Shown: one piece after another, positions 45,133-53,338 of the stretch
Layout of the letters: every line of letters begins with the position of its first letter
Position numbering within the stretch: the stretch's first letter is position 1
Assembly: GCA_002314875.1 (NCBI GenBank)
Contig: DCHS01000017.1
Span: 124,001-188,000 of the forward strand
DNA: 64,000 bases
Source of the DNA: Prevotellaceae bacterium UBA1746
Lineage (GTDB): Bacteria; Bacteroidota; Bacteroidia; Bacteroidales; Bacteroidaceae
Direction of reading: 5' to 3'
Position numbers and translations under genes: made by a program
Notes under the pieces: generated by a model
Told to the model about the DNA's origin: nothing
What the model saw: the letters and a program-made list of their open reading frames with translations, nothing else
Databases searched by the model: none

Positions 45133-46803
45133 ATGCTTTCAACAATCCATAGTGTAGCAATTAACGGCCTGCAGGCAACGCGCGTGTTGCTGGAGGTAAA
45201 TATTGAAATGCTGAAACAGCAGCGCGAACCGACCTTCGTGATGGTAGGTCTCCCCGATAATGCCGTAAAAGAGAGCCGGACGCGAGTACGCTCGGCCCTC
45301 CTTAACAGCGGTTATCCCATTAAGGGAATGTTCGATGTTGCCGTGAACTTTGCCCCTGCCGATGTCAAGAAAGAGGGTAGTGGCTTCGATTTGCCCTTAG
45401 CCATCGGACAGCTCTGTGCTGTTTCCAACGATCTGACGATGTTTCAGGGGATGGCCGAAGGAATAGAAAACTACCTTTTCCTCGGTGAACTCGGTCTGAA
45501 CGGCGAACTCCGTCCCGTCCGTGGCGCCCTGCTGGCTTCAATCCTTGCCCGCCAGATGGGTTATGAAGGCATCTTCGTTCCGGCCGATAATGTCCGTGAA
45601 GCCGCCGTCGTCAATAACCTCAAAGTCTATGGCGCCCATAATTTAAAAGAGGTGGTGAACCATTTGCTCGGAAACGCGGAAATTCCCCCCACGGAAATCA
45701 ATACCCGCAGCCTCTTCGCTGCCGCCCAGAACCACTACGATTACGATTTCGCTGATGTCAAAGGCCAGGAGAATGTCAAGCGTGCCTTTGAAGTAGCCGC
45801 TGCCGGAGGCCATAATGTCCTTCTCGTGGGAAGTCCGGGATGTGGTAAGAGTATGATGGCAAAGCGTCTGCCGACGATTCTTCCTCCCCTGACGATTGCA
45901 GAGAGCCTCGAGACTACGCAGATTCACTCTGTAGCAGGAAAACTCAAGCGCGAGGATACCCTCATTGCCACCCGTCCTTTCCGTGCGCCGCACCACACGA
46001 TATCTGAAGTCGGTCTCTGTGGCGGCGGTGGTTCTTTCCAACCCGGAGAACTGTCCCTAGCGCATAATGGCGTCCTCTTTCTCGATGAACTGCCCGAGTT
46101 CAGCCGTTCCGTTTTGGAAGTCCTCCGTCAGCCGCTGGAAGACCGTCAGATCACTATTTCCCGCAGTCGCTACAATGTCACGCTCCCTTGCAGTTTTATG
46201 CTTGTTTCTGCGATGAATCCGTGCCCTTGTGGTTATTATAATGATCCCTACCACGACTGTACCTGTCGTCCAGGGCAGGTTCAACGCTATCTGGCGAAAA
46301 TCAGCGGGCCTCTTCTCGACCGTATTGATCTCCAAATCGAGGTAACGCCATTGCCTATCCGCGAACTCAATAACGCTCCCACAGGAGAATCGAGTGCCGA
46401 AATCCGGAAGCGTGTGGTAGCGGCCAGAGCCTTGCAATACGAGCGTTTCCGGAGTTATAATGAGGAGCGCCAGCAGACCTCTGAGGAAAATAGCCATCCC
46501 TTGCCCCAGGTCCACTGCAACGCCCAGATGAATGCGCGGCTGTTGACGCAGTATGTAGCCTTGGACGAGCAGGCGAGTACGGCCATGGAGAAAGTCGTCG
46601 AGCGCTTGGGGCTTTCCGCCCGTTCCTACGAGCGCATCTTGAAAGTTGCCCGCACCATTGCCGACCTTGATGCCGTCAAGAGCATTGACTACGACCTTAC
46701 CCCCGAAGTCCTCGCTACCGTCGTCAACTCTCCCGTCACCGTCGCCCACATCGCCGAGGCCGTCAGTTACCGCAACCTCGACCGCAATACGTGGGGAGAA
46801 TGA
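45133..46803 (+). CDS. yifB: YifB/ComM family Mg-chelatase-like AAA+ ATPase
   Basis: An upstream in-frame start at 45088 lies in the terminator of dsbD, so ATG 45133 (MLSTIHSVAINGLQ) is chosen, giving 556 residues. The N-terminal Lon-S5-like domain has VGLPDNAVKESRTRVRSAL. The AAA+ core has Walker A GSPGCGKS (233-240) and Walker B GVLFLDELPEF. Family blocks RPFRAPHHTISEVGL and NPCPCGYYNDP are present, and the C-terminal domain includes LSARSYERILKVARTIADL. ComM promotes branch migration during natural transformation in some bacteria; the role here is inferred. Confidence 0.95.
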   Translation: MLSTIHSVAINGLQATRVLLEVNIEMLKQQREPTFVMVGLPDNAVKESRTRVRSALLNSGYPIKGMFDVAVNFAPADVKKEGSGFDLPLAIGQLCAVSNDLTMFQGMAEGIENYLFLGELGLNGELRPVRGALLASILARQMGYEGIFVPADNVREAAVVNNLKVYGAHNLKEVVNHLLGNAEIPPTEINTRSLFAAAQNHYDYDFADVKGQENVKRAFEVAAAGGHNVLLVGSPGCGKSMMAKRLPTILPPLTIAESLETTQIHSVAGKLKREDTLIATRPFRAPHHTISEVGLCGGGGSFQPGELSLAHNGVLFLDELPEFSRSVLEVLRQPLEDRQITISRSRYNVTLPCSFMLVSAMNPCPCGYYNDPYHDCTCRPGQVQRYLAKISGPLLDRIDLQIEVTPLPIRELNNAPTGESSAEIRKRVVAARALQYERFRSYNEERQQTSEENSHPLPQVHCNAQMNARLLTQYVALDEQASTAMEKVVERLGLSARSYERILKVARTIADLDAVKSIDYDLTPEVLATVVNSPVTVAHIAEAVSYRNLDRNTWGE

Positions 46804-46815
46804 TAAAGATGAATT

Positions 46816-46905
46816 TTGGTGTCTGGTAAGCGAAACTAACTGTTGGCCATCTCAATAGTCTTATGACTACAATCCCTTTCAGTTAAATCGTTTACCAGAC
46901 ACCAA
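46816..46905. repeat. 90-bp imperfect inverted repeat, MITE-like
   Basis: The first 27 bp (46816-46842, starting TTGGTGTCTGGTAA) and last 26 bp (46880-46905) are inverted copies: 14 identical outer bases, then a block with few changes ending TAACTG. The 37-bp interior has no gene. TGATAAA occurs on both sides (46801-46807, overlapping the yifB stop; 46912-46918) but not adjacent to the ends, so a target duplication is doubtful. Confidence 0.6.
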
Positions 46906-46977
46906 TGTATTTGATAAATCTTATTCTATTTGATGTTTAATACTTTAAATTTCCTCTCGAGATAATGATTTCTTCAA

Positions 46978-47592
46978 TTAGAAGCGGAAGCGGATACCGA
47001 ACTGGAGCATACCGGCCTGACCGAGACCGAGTTCAGTGAATGCGCGGACGTGGCTGGAACCTGCTTCGATACCGAAGGGAGAAACCTGCATGTTCAAGAA
47101 TGCGTCATCGTTCTTGTACTCAGCCTTTGACTGGTCTGCATAAGTCATGTGGTCGTGCTGATAGGTCAAACCGAGAGAAAGACGGCTGTACATGGTAACG
47201 TGTTCGCGACGGAACCAGTTGAACTTGGCGGTGGGCAAAACGGAAAGACTGTGGATCTTGTCGACGCCGTAAGGGGTGTTGTCCTGGTTGACGCAGTCGA
47301 ACTTTGTTCTACCGTAGTTAACGAGAACACCGAGGTTCAACCACTTGTTTACGCGACGGGTATAATCAACATTGAGGGCAACAGAACTTTCGATATCACC
47401 ATCCAAGTCGCATGATGCGAAAGCCAAGGAGTTGGTGTAAACATCCAGTATTGCGGTTGCGGGCAATTCACCGAGGCTGACAGAAATTTCATTCTTGGGT
47501 TCATCCTGGAAGTCATTGGTACTTGCATTGGAAGTTGCGGGAGCGAGGAATAATGCGATAGCGATTGCGATAGTGTTAAAAAAAGCTTTCAT
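46978..47592 (-). CDS. Small outer-membrane beta-barrel protein (204 aa)
   Basis: Signal peptide MKAFFNTIAIAIALFLAPATSNA. The mature chain has eight or so amphipathic strands (VALNVDYTRRVNKWLNLGV, MYSRLSLGLTYQHD) and ends GMLQFGIRFRF with terminal Phe, typical of barrel proteins assembled by BamA. No enzymatic motif. Function unknown. It has its own -7-like box upstream on the minus strand (47666-47673). Confidence 0.7.
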   Translation of the reverse strand: MKAFFNTIAIAIALFLAPATSNASTNDFQDEPKNEISVSLGELPATAILDVYTNSLAFASCDLDGDIESSVALNVDYTRRVNKWLNLGVLVNYGRTKFDCVNQDNTPYGVDKIHSLSVLPTAKFNWFRREHVTMYSRLSLGLTYQHDHMTYADQSKAEYKNDDAFLNMQVSPFGIEAGSSHVRAFTELGLGQAGMLQFGIRFRF

Positions 47593-47665
47593 AATTGTAA
47601 TTTTTTATTTGTTGTTTTTATTATTTGATTTATTTGAAAATTTCGTTTTGTTTTGATTTCTGGTG

Positions 47666-47673
47666 CAAAGGTA
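47666..47673 (-). promoter_or_regulatory. -7 box of the small barrel gene
   Basis: Minus-strand TACCTTTG matches TAnnTTTG, 74 bp upstream of the start codon. No clear -33 box was found. Confidence 0.4.
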
Positions 47674-47956
47674 CGGCAGTATTTTCCGCTATGGCGTGTT
47701 TTCTGTGAAAAGGTTTTGGACAAAATGTGAAATTCACGCACTGTCCGTTTTATTCATAATCTGTACGCAAAATTCAAAGAAAAAACACTAAAAAAGATTG
47801 AAATAAGGATGTTTTTTTTAAAGAAACATATACAATTGGGCACAGAGGGAGATACAGCCTTATCGTATATAACCTCCTAAAAAATTATAGATTCCTCCTT
47901 ATTTATTATTATACGCACGAAGGCAGCGACCCATTTCGGACCGCTGCCTTCGTAGA

Positions 47957-48062
47957 GTTTATAAGGTTTATTATAGGGTTTATAAGGTTTATAAACTTTT
48001 GAACCTTCCCTTGAACCTTCTTGAACTAGGCGAAGCCTTAAAACCTATAAACCTTATAACCC
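47957..48062 (-). repeat. GGTTCAA/TATAAGG intergenic repeat, copy 1
   Basis: Read on the minus strand, it contains GGTTATAAGGTTTA, then AAGGCTTCGCCT, then GTTCAAGAAGGTTCAA, in the order also seen at 56187-56240. Near the other end TTATAAGGTTTA words recur. It directly follows the stop of the GH31 gene. Confidence 0.6.
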
Positions 48063-48063
48063 T

Positions 48064-51027
48064 TTACAGTCTTACGCTAACCTCCTTGCCGTCATAGGTG
48101 ACTGCGGTGCCGGAGGGAGAGGTGAGATTAAGAGCACGGGGAGCGTCGGGGGTGACGAGGACGACATTGAAACGGCGGGTCTTCAGCATGCCGTCGAACT
48201 TGCCCTTGCGAGCACCGAAAGTGACGGTACGGCTGGCATCATCGTAGGTGATGTCGATGGTGGCGAACTTGCCCTTCTCGTAGTTGTAGTTCGTTCCCTC
48301 ATCTTCGTAGAGCTGGAAACTGCCATCACGACCGGCATAGACGTAGAGGTTGATGAGCTCTGCCGCCTTTTCGTTGCTATACTGCATCTCGGGACCAAGA
48401 GGAAGAATGGCACCCTCGCGAACGAAGACGGGAATTCTATCGTAGGGAGCATCAACGCTGATGGTCTGGCCACCCTTGACGCACTTACCCGTGTAGAGAT
48501 CGTACCAAGTGTTGTTCTTGGGGAAATAAACCTCGCGGCTGCGGGCCTTGTATTCGCTGACAGGACAAGCCATAAGAGCGGGACCGAACATCCACTGATC
48601 CTTGATGTCGTAAACTGCAGCATCATCGGTGAAGTCCATCGCCAGGCCGCGGAGCATGGTGTAGTCGTTGAAATGTATCCAACCTGCCATAGAGTAGAGG
48701 TAAGGCATCATGTGATAGCGGAACTTATCGTACCATACGATGGACTGATAAGCAGGGTGCTCATCGGGAGCAATGTTCCAAACCTCACGGAGCGGCCACT
48801 GGCCATGAGTACGGTAGAGGGGGAGGAAGCAGCCGAACTGATTCCAGCGCGTCTGGAGCTCGCGCCACTCCTTCAGGTCATCATTCTCCACACCCGTCTC
48901 GTTAAAGAGTGTCTGGGCAGCCTGATAACGGCTTTCCACGCAGAAACCACCCTGGTCCATTCCCCAGAAAGGAACACCCGCCATAGAGAAATTCAAACCT
49001 GCGGTCATCTGTGCACGCATATCTTCCCAACGGGTACCGATATCACCACTCCATGTTGCCGTGCTGTAACGCTGTTCACCGGCGAAACCACTACGGGTGA
49101 GGAGGAATACACGCTGGTTCGGATTCACCTCGCGCTGGCCGTTGTAGATCGCGTCAGCATTCACGACGCTGTAAGAGTTAAAGTATTCGTCGCTGGTACC
49201 GAGAGCGGTAGGTCCGCAGAGTTTCTTGCGATAGTCGATGGGCGTACAGTCACGGACATTAGGTTCGCTGGCATCCATCCACCAGGCATCCATGCCCTTG
49301 CCATACTTTGTGTAAAGATTCTCGTCCATATGGCGCCAGAACATCTTACGGGCACCGGCACTGTAGGCATCATAGAAAGAACCCATATAGCCGAGCCAGT
49401 CGTAGATGCTGTCGGTAACAGCCTGATGGTACATCCAGCCGTTCTTGTCGAGTTCCTTGTAGTTATCCGTGTTGCAATAGTACTTCGGCCAGCAACTGAT
49501 CATCAGACGGCCGTTGAGGTCGTGGACCTTATCGTACATACCCTGAGGATTGGGGAAACGCTTCGCATCGAAAGCAAAACTGCCCCACTGGTCATCCTCC
49601 CAGTAGTTCCAGTCCTGGACGATGACATCGACAGGAACATTGCGCTGACGGAATTCCGCCATCGTGCTTTCCACCTCTTCCTGCGTCTTGTAGCGCTCGC
49701 GGCTCTGCCAGAAACCGAGACTCCACTTCGGCATTACCTGGGCCTTTCCGGTCAAGGTGCGGTAGCCACTCATAATCTTGTCCATCGTCTCGCCGGCGAT
49801 GACATAGTAGTCCATATCCTTGTCCATTTCAGCCCAGATGCTCACCTTCTGCTGCTCTTCGGGGAGCATGGGAGGAGCCACGCGGAGACCGCAGTAGCTG
49901 ACATCACCGTCGGGCTGCCATTCAATGCGGATAGGCGTCTTGCGGCCTTTCAGCAAAGCCACATCAAACTTGTAGGCATTGGGGTTCCACGCTGTACGCC
50001 AGCGCTCGGGAACGACGAGATGGCCGTCGATATACACCTTCATATAACCTGCGTAATACAGGATAAACTTGTACTCGTTGGACTCAGGAGCCTCGAGATA
50101 ACCTTCGTAGGTCACATGGCTGCCGTTGAGGGCGAAGTCCTTGGGAAGATTGACGATTTCGCGGCTGTTCTCGAAGTAAAGGGTTTCCTCCTGGCGGACA
50201 ATCTGCTTGCCGTCCTTATCGGTGTACGTTCCCGTCAGCGAACCCTTCTCCTTGTTCTTGTCGAAGAGGGTGAAGATGCCACCGAGCTGTTCGTAGTTCT
50301 CGGGATTTCCCCAACGGCCATAGCTGTAGCTGTCCCAGAGGAGACCGTAACCGGCAGTACTCATCACGAAAGGAATGGAAACCTTGGTGTTGTACTGGAA
50401 CAACTCCTCGTTGCGGCCCTTATAGTTCATTTCCTCGCTCTGATGCTGACCGAGACCATAGATAGCTTCGTCCTCAGGGCTGTCAAAGCGCACGTTCCAA
50501 CTCCATCCGCTGCGGTCTTCGAGAGAAATCTTGTTCAGATCCTCTGTGATGCGTCCCTTGTTCGCCTTGAAGATGTCCCAGTTCAGTTCATCGGGAGCGG
50601 TGGGGTGGTAGCCTGCGGGAAGTTCCGTCTGGTCGCTGACATATTTAGCGAAAGACTTGCTGTTTTCGCTGATGAGGCGTTTGCCGTTAGCGTCGAAGAA
50701 AGCCACATTTCCCGTCGTCTTGTCCACGCGGGCTGTGATAGCGGGAGCCTTGACAACGATCTCGCCACCCTCTTCCGTAACCGTATAGTTAACCTTTGCG
50801 GTCTGGGGGAGTACGATGAGGCTCTTCTTTTTATTCGGTATCTGGGCTTCGGGAGTTTCTTCAACACGGATAATATTGTCAGCCACCACCTGGAGGCGCA
50901 AAGTCTTGGCATTACCGCCGTCGGGGGTTATCGTCACAAAATTTCCCTTTTGGGAAAAGGATGCTGCCGATGCTGCTGTCGCCATGCAGAGGCAGAGGGC
51001 AGAAGAAAGAATTCTGGAAGATTTCAT
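48064..51027 (-). CDS. GH31 family glycosidase with PA14 insert, exported (987 aa)
   Basis: Signal peptide MKSSRILSSALCLCMATAASA. The N-terminal beta-sandwich is interrupted by a PA14-like domain (about residues 265-405; blocks VTYEGYLEAPESNEYKFILY, YMKVYIDGHLVVPERW). The GH31 barrel has the nucleophile Asp585 in WWMDASEPN and the acid/base Asp662 in WSGDIGTRWEDM, plus GFWQSRERYKTQEEV. The PA14 arrangement resembles alpha-xylosidases of xyloglucan systems, such as those described in Cellvibrio and Bacteroides ovatus. Alpha-xylosidase is therefore my first guess, alpha-glucosidase the alternative. No xyloglucan locus surrounds it. Confidence 0.9.
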   Translation of the reverse strand: MKSSRILSSALCLCMATAASAASFSQKGNFVTITPDGGNAKTLRLQVVADNIIRVEETPEAQIPNKKKSLIVLPQTAKVNYTVTEEGGEIVVKAPAITARVDKTTGNVAFFDANGKRLISENSKSFAKYVSDQTELPAGYHPTAPDELNWDIFKANKGRITEDLNKISLEDRSGWSWNVRFDSPEDEAIYGLGQHQSEEMNYKGRNEELFQYNTKVSIPFVMSTAGYGLLWDSYSYGRWGNPENYEQLGGIFTLFDKNKEKGSLTGTYTDKDGKQIVRQEETLYFENSREIVNLPKDFALNGSHVTYEGYLEAPESNEYKFILYYAGYMKVYIDGHLVVPERWRTAWNPNAYKFDVALLKGRKTPIRIEWQPDGDVSYCGLRVAPPMLPEEQQKVSIWAEMDKDMDYYVIAGETMDKIMSGYRTLTGKAQVMPKWSLGFWQSRERYKTQEEVESTMAEFRQRNVPVDVIVQDWNYWEDDQWGSFAFDAKRFPNPQGMYDKVHDLNGRLMISCWPKYYCNTDNYKELDKNGWMYHQAVTDSIYDWLGYMGSFYDAYSAGARKMFWRHMDENLYTKYGKGMDAWWMDASEPNVRDCTPIDYRKKLCGPTALGTSDEYFNSYSVVNADAIYNGQREVNPNQRVFLLTRSGFAGEQRYSTATWSGDIGTRWEDMRAQMTAGLNFSMAGVPFWGMDQGGFCVESRYQAAQTLFNETGVENDDLKEWRELQTRWNQFGCFLPLYRTHGQWPLREVWNIAPDEHPAYQSIVWYDKFRYHMMPYLYSMAGWIHFNDYTMLRGLAMDFTDDAAVYDIKDQWMFGPALMACPVSEYKARSREVYFPKNNTWYDLYTGKCVKGGQTISVDAPYDRIPVFVREGAILPLGPEMQYSNEKAAELINLYVYAGRDGSFQLYEDEGTNYNYEKGKFATIDITYDDASRTVTFGARKGKFDGMLKTRRFNVVLVTPDAPRALNLTSPSGTAVTYDGKEVSVRL

Positions 51028-51051
51028 AGAATGATTGATTTGTTTTGCCTA

Positions 51052-51083
51052 CAAAATTAGCGCATAATTTCCATCCCGCCAAA
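51052..51083 (-). promoter_or_regulatory. Promoter of the GH31 gene
   Basis: Minus-strand TAATTTTG (51052-51059) and TTTG (51080-51083) are 20 bp apart. The start codon is at 51027, giving a very short leader. Confidence 0.6.
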
Positions 51084-51276
51084 ATTCAGCCGTGAAAAGG
51101 CAAGAAATGGGTTGTTTTGTATAGGGTGATGGGGCTCTCAAGTTCGTTAACTCAACAATACGAGTATAAAAACATATAATAATATGAAAAGAATTATTTT
51201 TGCCTAAATCATAACGGTATAATTGATAATTTCTGCGTATGTATTATTCGTTATTTTTCGCATTCGTACAAAACAC

Positions 51277-51302
51277 AAAAGCATCCCAAACGGGATGCTT
51301 TT
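51277..51302 (-). terminator. Terminator of the tRNA gene
   Basis: AAAAGCATCCC (51277-51287) and GGGATGCTTTT (51292-51302) form a perfect 11-bp stem with a 4-nt loop, 4 bp beyond the tRNA 3' end. Confidence 0.8.
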
Positions 51303-51306
51303 TGTG

Positions 51307-51380
51307 TGGACCAGCTAGGGCTTGAACCTAGGACCTCCAGATTATGAGTCTGTTGCTCTAACCAACTGAGCTACAAGTCC
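51307..51380 (-). tRNA. tRNA-Met (anticodon CAU)
   Basis: The minus strand gives a 74-nt cloverleaf starting GGACTTGTAGCTCAGTTGG. The D arm is AGCTC-AGTTGGTTA-GAGC. The anticodon stem-loop is CAGAC-TCATAAT-type with anticodon CAT at 51344-51346. The T arm CTAGG-TTCAAGC-CCTAG pairs fully. The acceptor stem closes with one T-T mismatch at position 6-67. CCA is not encoded. Elongator Met is the default reading; a CAU anticodon can also belong to tRNA-Ile with lysidine, which I cannot exclude. Confidence 0.88.
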
Positions 51381-51410
51381 AATGGGGGGCTATATCAACG
51401 ATAGCGGGTG

Positions 51411-51441
51411 CAAAGGTACGGATTTCTTTTGATTCTACAAA
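51411..51441 (-). promoter_or_regulatory. Promoter of the tRNA gene
   Basis: Minus-strand TACCTTTG (51411-51418) with TTTG (51438-51441) 19 bp upstream, a full consensus match 30 bp before the tRNA 5' end. Confidence 0.65.
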
Positions 51442-51581
51442 ATTTTTGGGAATTTTTGTTGGGAGACTATATCAAGGTACTGCCCTCCAGGCAGGAAGAG
51501 AAGATGTATTTGTGAAATCCGAGGGCGATGCCCCCGGTTTCTCAGATACAGCCTTCCAGGCTTTCTATTGGGGTGTCCAAG
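51442..51581. other. Spacer between the tRNA promoter and the S41 protease stop
   Basis: GAAATCCGAGGGC (51514-51526) and GCCCCCGGTTTC (51530-51541) form a GC-rich hairpin with one bulge and one mismatch, possibly a terminator for the protease gene, but without a T tract. Smaller GCC/GGC palindromes flank it. No gene seen. Confidence 0.45.
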
Positions 51582-53171
51582 CTACTCCTCGAGGACCTTC
51601 AGACCGGCTTTGACGATGTCGGACTTGGTGTTGATGATGCGGAAATATTCGTTACGGTCCCAGACGTCGTAGGCAACGAGGGCCTTGAGGATGAAACGGA
51701 CATCGGGGAGGGTAGCGGCAAGCTCGTCCTCGTCCTTGGGCTCAACACCTTTCTCCTTCGCCTGGGCGATGATATCGTCGATGACATCCTGGGGGATCTC
51801 GTATTTGGCGAGATAATCGTCGAAGTTCTTATACTGCTTCTTCAATGTCTTACGCTCACGGTCAACGAGCTTGAGGGAGATGCTGTTGAAGAGGTTGAGA
51901 CGACGGAGGGCAAGGTAGTACTTGCTGTAGGTCGTGGTGTCGAGGGGAACGAAGATGTCGGGCATGATGCCACCACCGCCATAGACGGTACGACCTTCCT
52001 TGAGGGTGTGGTAAACCTTCGTAGAGTCGAGGTGAATGCTGTCCACACAGGAGAGTTCACCGTGGGTGAAGCGGTTGTTGAGGTCCTGGCTGTATTCGTC
52101 CTTCTCACCCTTGACATAGGGTTTCTGGATGCAACGGCCGGAGGGGGTGTAGTAGTGGCTCACGGTGAGACGGATCATACTGCCGTCGGGGAGGTCGATG
52201 GGACGCTGGACGAGGCCTTTGCCAAAGGTTCGGCGACCGACGATGGTGCCGCGGTCATGATCCTGGATGGCACCGCTGACAATCTCCGCTGCCGATGCGG
52301 TGTATTCGTCTACGAGGACGACGACACGGCCGTCGGGGAACATACCGCCGCCTTCAGCGTTGAAGACCTGCTTGCCGGAGGTGCGGCCTTCGGTATAGAC
52401 GACAAGATCGCCCTTCTTGAGGAACTGGTTAGCGACTTCAAAGGCTGCGCCAAGGTAACCGCCGCCATTGTTGGTGAGGTCGAGGATGAGGTCCTTCATA
52501 CCTTCCTTCTGGAGCTCCTTGATGGCATCTTCGACTTCCTTGCCGGAGGTGGCACCGAAGCGGTCGAGTTCGATATAGCCGACGGTGGGAGTTATCATAT
52601 AGCTGGCACCGAGGGTGTTCACGGGAATCTTGTCGCGCTTGATGGTGAAATAGATAAGGTCGGGATTACCACGGCGAGCGACACCGAGGGTGACCTTCGT
52701 TCCCTTGGGACCACGGAGGAGACGCATGATGCTGTCGCGTTCCAGCTTGACACCGGCAATGGTCTGGCTGTCGCAGGTGACGAAGCGGTCACCGGCAACG
52801 ATACCGGCTTTCTCGCAGGGACCCTTGGAGATGGTCTGGATGACGACGAGGGTGTCTTCGAGGATATTGAACTGCACACCGATGCCTTCGAAATTGCCTT
52901 CGAGGGGCTCGTTGAGCTTCTTCGTCTCCTTGGCATTGGTATAAGAAGAGTGGGGGTCGAGCTTTGACAGCATACCGTTGATGGCATCTTCGGCGAGCTT
53001 GTTCTGATCGACGCTGTCGACATAGAGCTGGGTGATGGCCATCTGGGCTATCTGGAGTTTGCGGAGCATGTCGACATCGATGTCCCCGAACTCGGAAGCG
53101 TTCTTGCGCTGAGCGGAGGCACCGGATACTATGGTGATAAAGAGGAGGAGGAGAAATACTATTCTTTGCAT
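51582..53171 (-). CDS. S41 family carboxy-terminal processing protease, exported (529 aa)
   Basis: Signal peptide MQRIVFLLLLFITIVSGASA. The N-terminal helical part carries LDPHSSYTNAKETKKLNEPL, the PDZ domain spans about 88-165 (NFEGIGVQFNILEDT, KAGIVAGDRF), and the protease domain holds the Ser-Lys dyad Ser293 (YTASAAEIVSGA) and Lys318 (RTFGKGLVQ). The substrate-binding block LILDLTNNGGGYL is typical. A C-terminal helical region of about 120 residues follows. It probably trims or degrades periplasmic proteins from their C-termini. A minus-strand TATCTTTG (53193-53200) lies 22 bp upstream of the start. Confidence 0.94.
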   Translation of the reverse strand: MQRIVFLLLLFITIVSGASAQRKNASEFGDIDVDMLRKLQIAQMAITQLYVDSVDQNKLAEDAINGMLSKLDPHSSYTNAKETKKLNEPLEGNFEGIGVQFNILEDTLVVIQTISKGPCEKAGIVAGDRFVTCDSQTIAGVKLERDSIMRLLRGPKGTKVTLGVARRGNPDLIYFTIKRDKIPVNTLGASYMITPTVGYIELDRFGATSGKEVEDAIKELQKEGMKDLILDLTNNGGGYLGAAFEVANQFLKKGDLVVYTEGRTSGKQVFNAEGGGMFPDGRVVVLVDEYTASAAEIVSGAIQDHDRGTIVGRRTFGKGLVQRPIDLPDGSMIRLTVSHYYTPSGRCIQKPYVKGEKDEYSQDLNNRFTHGELSCVDSIHLDSTKVYHTLKEGRTVYGGGGIMPDIFVPLDTTTYSKYYLALRRLNLFNSISLKLVDRERKTLKKQYKNFDDYLAKYEIPQDVIDDIIAQAKEKGVEPKDEDELAATLPDVRFILKALVAYDVWDRNEYFRIINTKSDIVKAGLKVLEE

Positions 53172-53192
53172 ATAAGTCTAATTTTTGGGGTG

Positions 53193-53200
53193 CAAAGATA
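53193..53200 (-). promoter_or_regulatory. -7 box of the S41 protease gene
   Basis: Minus-strand TATCTTTG matches TAnnTTTG, 22 bp before the start codon. No clear -33 box. Confidence 0.45.
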
Positions 53201-53239
53201 AGGATAATTTTTTGTAAATGGTGTTTTTTCGGAATTTCT

Positions 53240-53270
53240 TTTGTCCTTTTTAATAATATTAATAACTTTG
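53240..53270 (+). promoter_or_regulatory. Promoter of the six-hairpin glycosidase gene
   Basis: TTTG (53240-53243) and TAACTTTG (53263-53270) are 19 bp apart, a full consensus match. Start codon at 53339. It is divergent from the S41 protease promoter. Confidence 0.65.
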
Positions 53271-53338
53271 CGGACGAAAAAAACGAATCTCTGCCTATAA
53301 GGCAAGGTAGCGTCTTCCCAACTTCCAGACTTTGAACT

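Larger units (their letters stand above)
47593..48063. other. Gene-free 471-bp spacer with promoter, hairpin and repeat element
   Basis: From the left it holds an AT-rich leader of the barrel gene and a minus-strand TACCTTTG (47666-47673). About 240 bp without recognisable signal follow. Next come a hairpin ACGAAGGCAGCG (47917-47928) with CGCTGCCTTCGT (47942-47953) and a repeat element at about 47957-48062. No gene is supported. Confidence 0.6.
51028..51306. other. Spacer between the GH31 gene and the tRNA gene
   Basis: It contains the GH31 promoter (51052-51083) and the tRNA terminator hairpin (51277-51302). The AT-rich middle holds only an 8-codon frame (ATG at 51184, MKRIIFA then stop), which I do not regard as a gene. 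Confidence 0.55.

Noticed and set aside
46801..46918. TGATAAA on both sides of the 90-bp inverted repeat as a target-site duplication
   Set aside because: The two copies are not adjacent to the repeat ends, and the left one includes the yifB stop codon; probably coincidence.
48673..51060. 795-codon open frame antisense to the GH31 gene
   Set aside because: It lies wholly opposite a gene with intact catalytic motifs. The translation has no recognisable domain; codon bias of the real gene leaves the antisense frame open.
51184..51207. Eight-codon frame MKRIIFA then stop, resembling a truncated signal peptide
   Set aside because: Too short, and the sequence after the stop shows no continuing secreted-protein frame; chance is the simplest reading.
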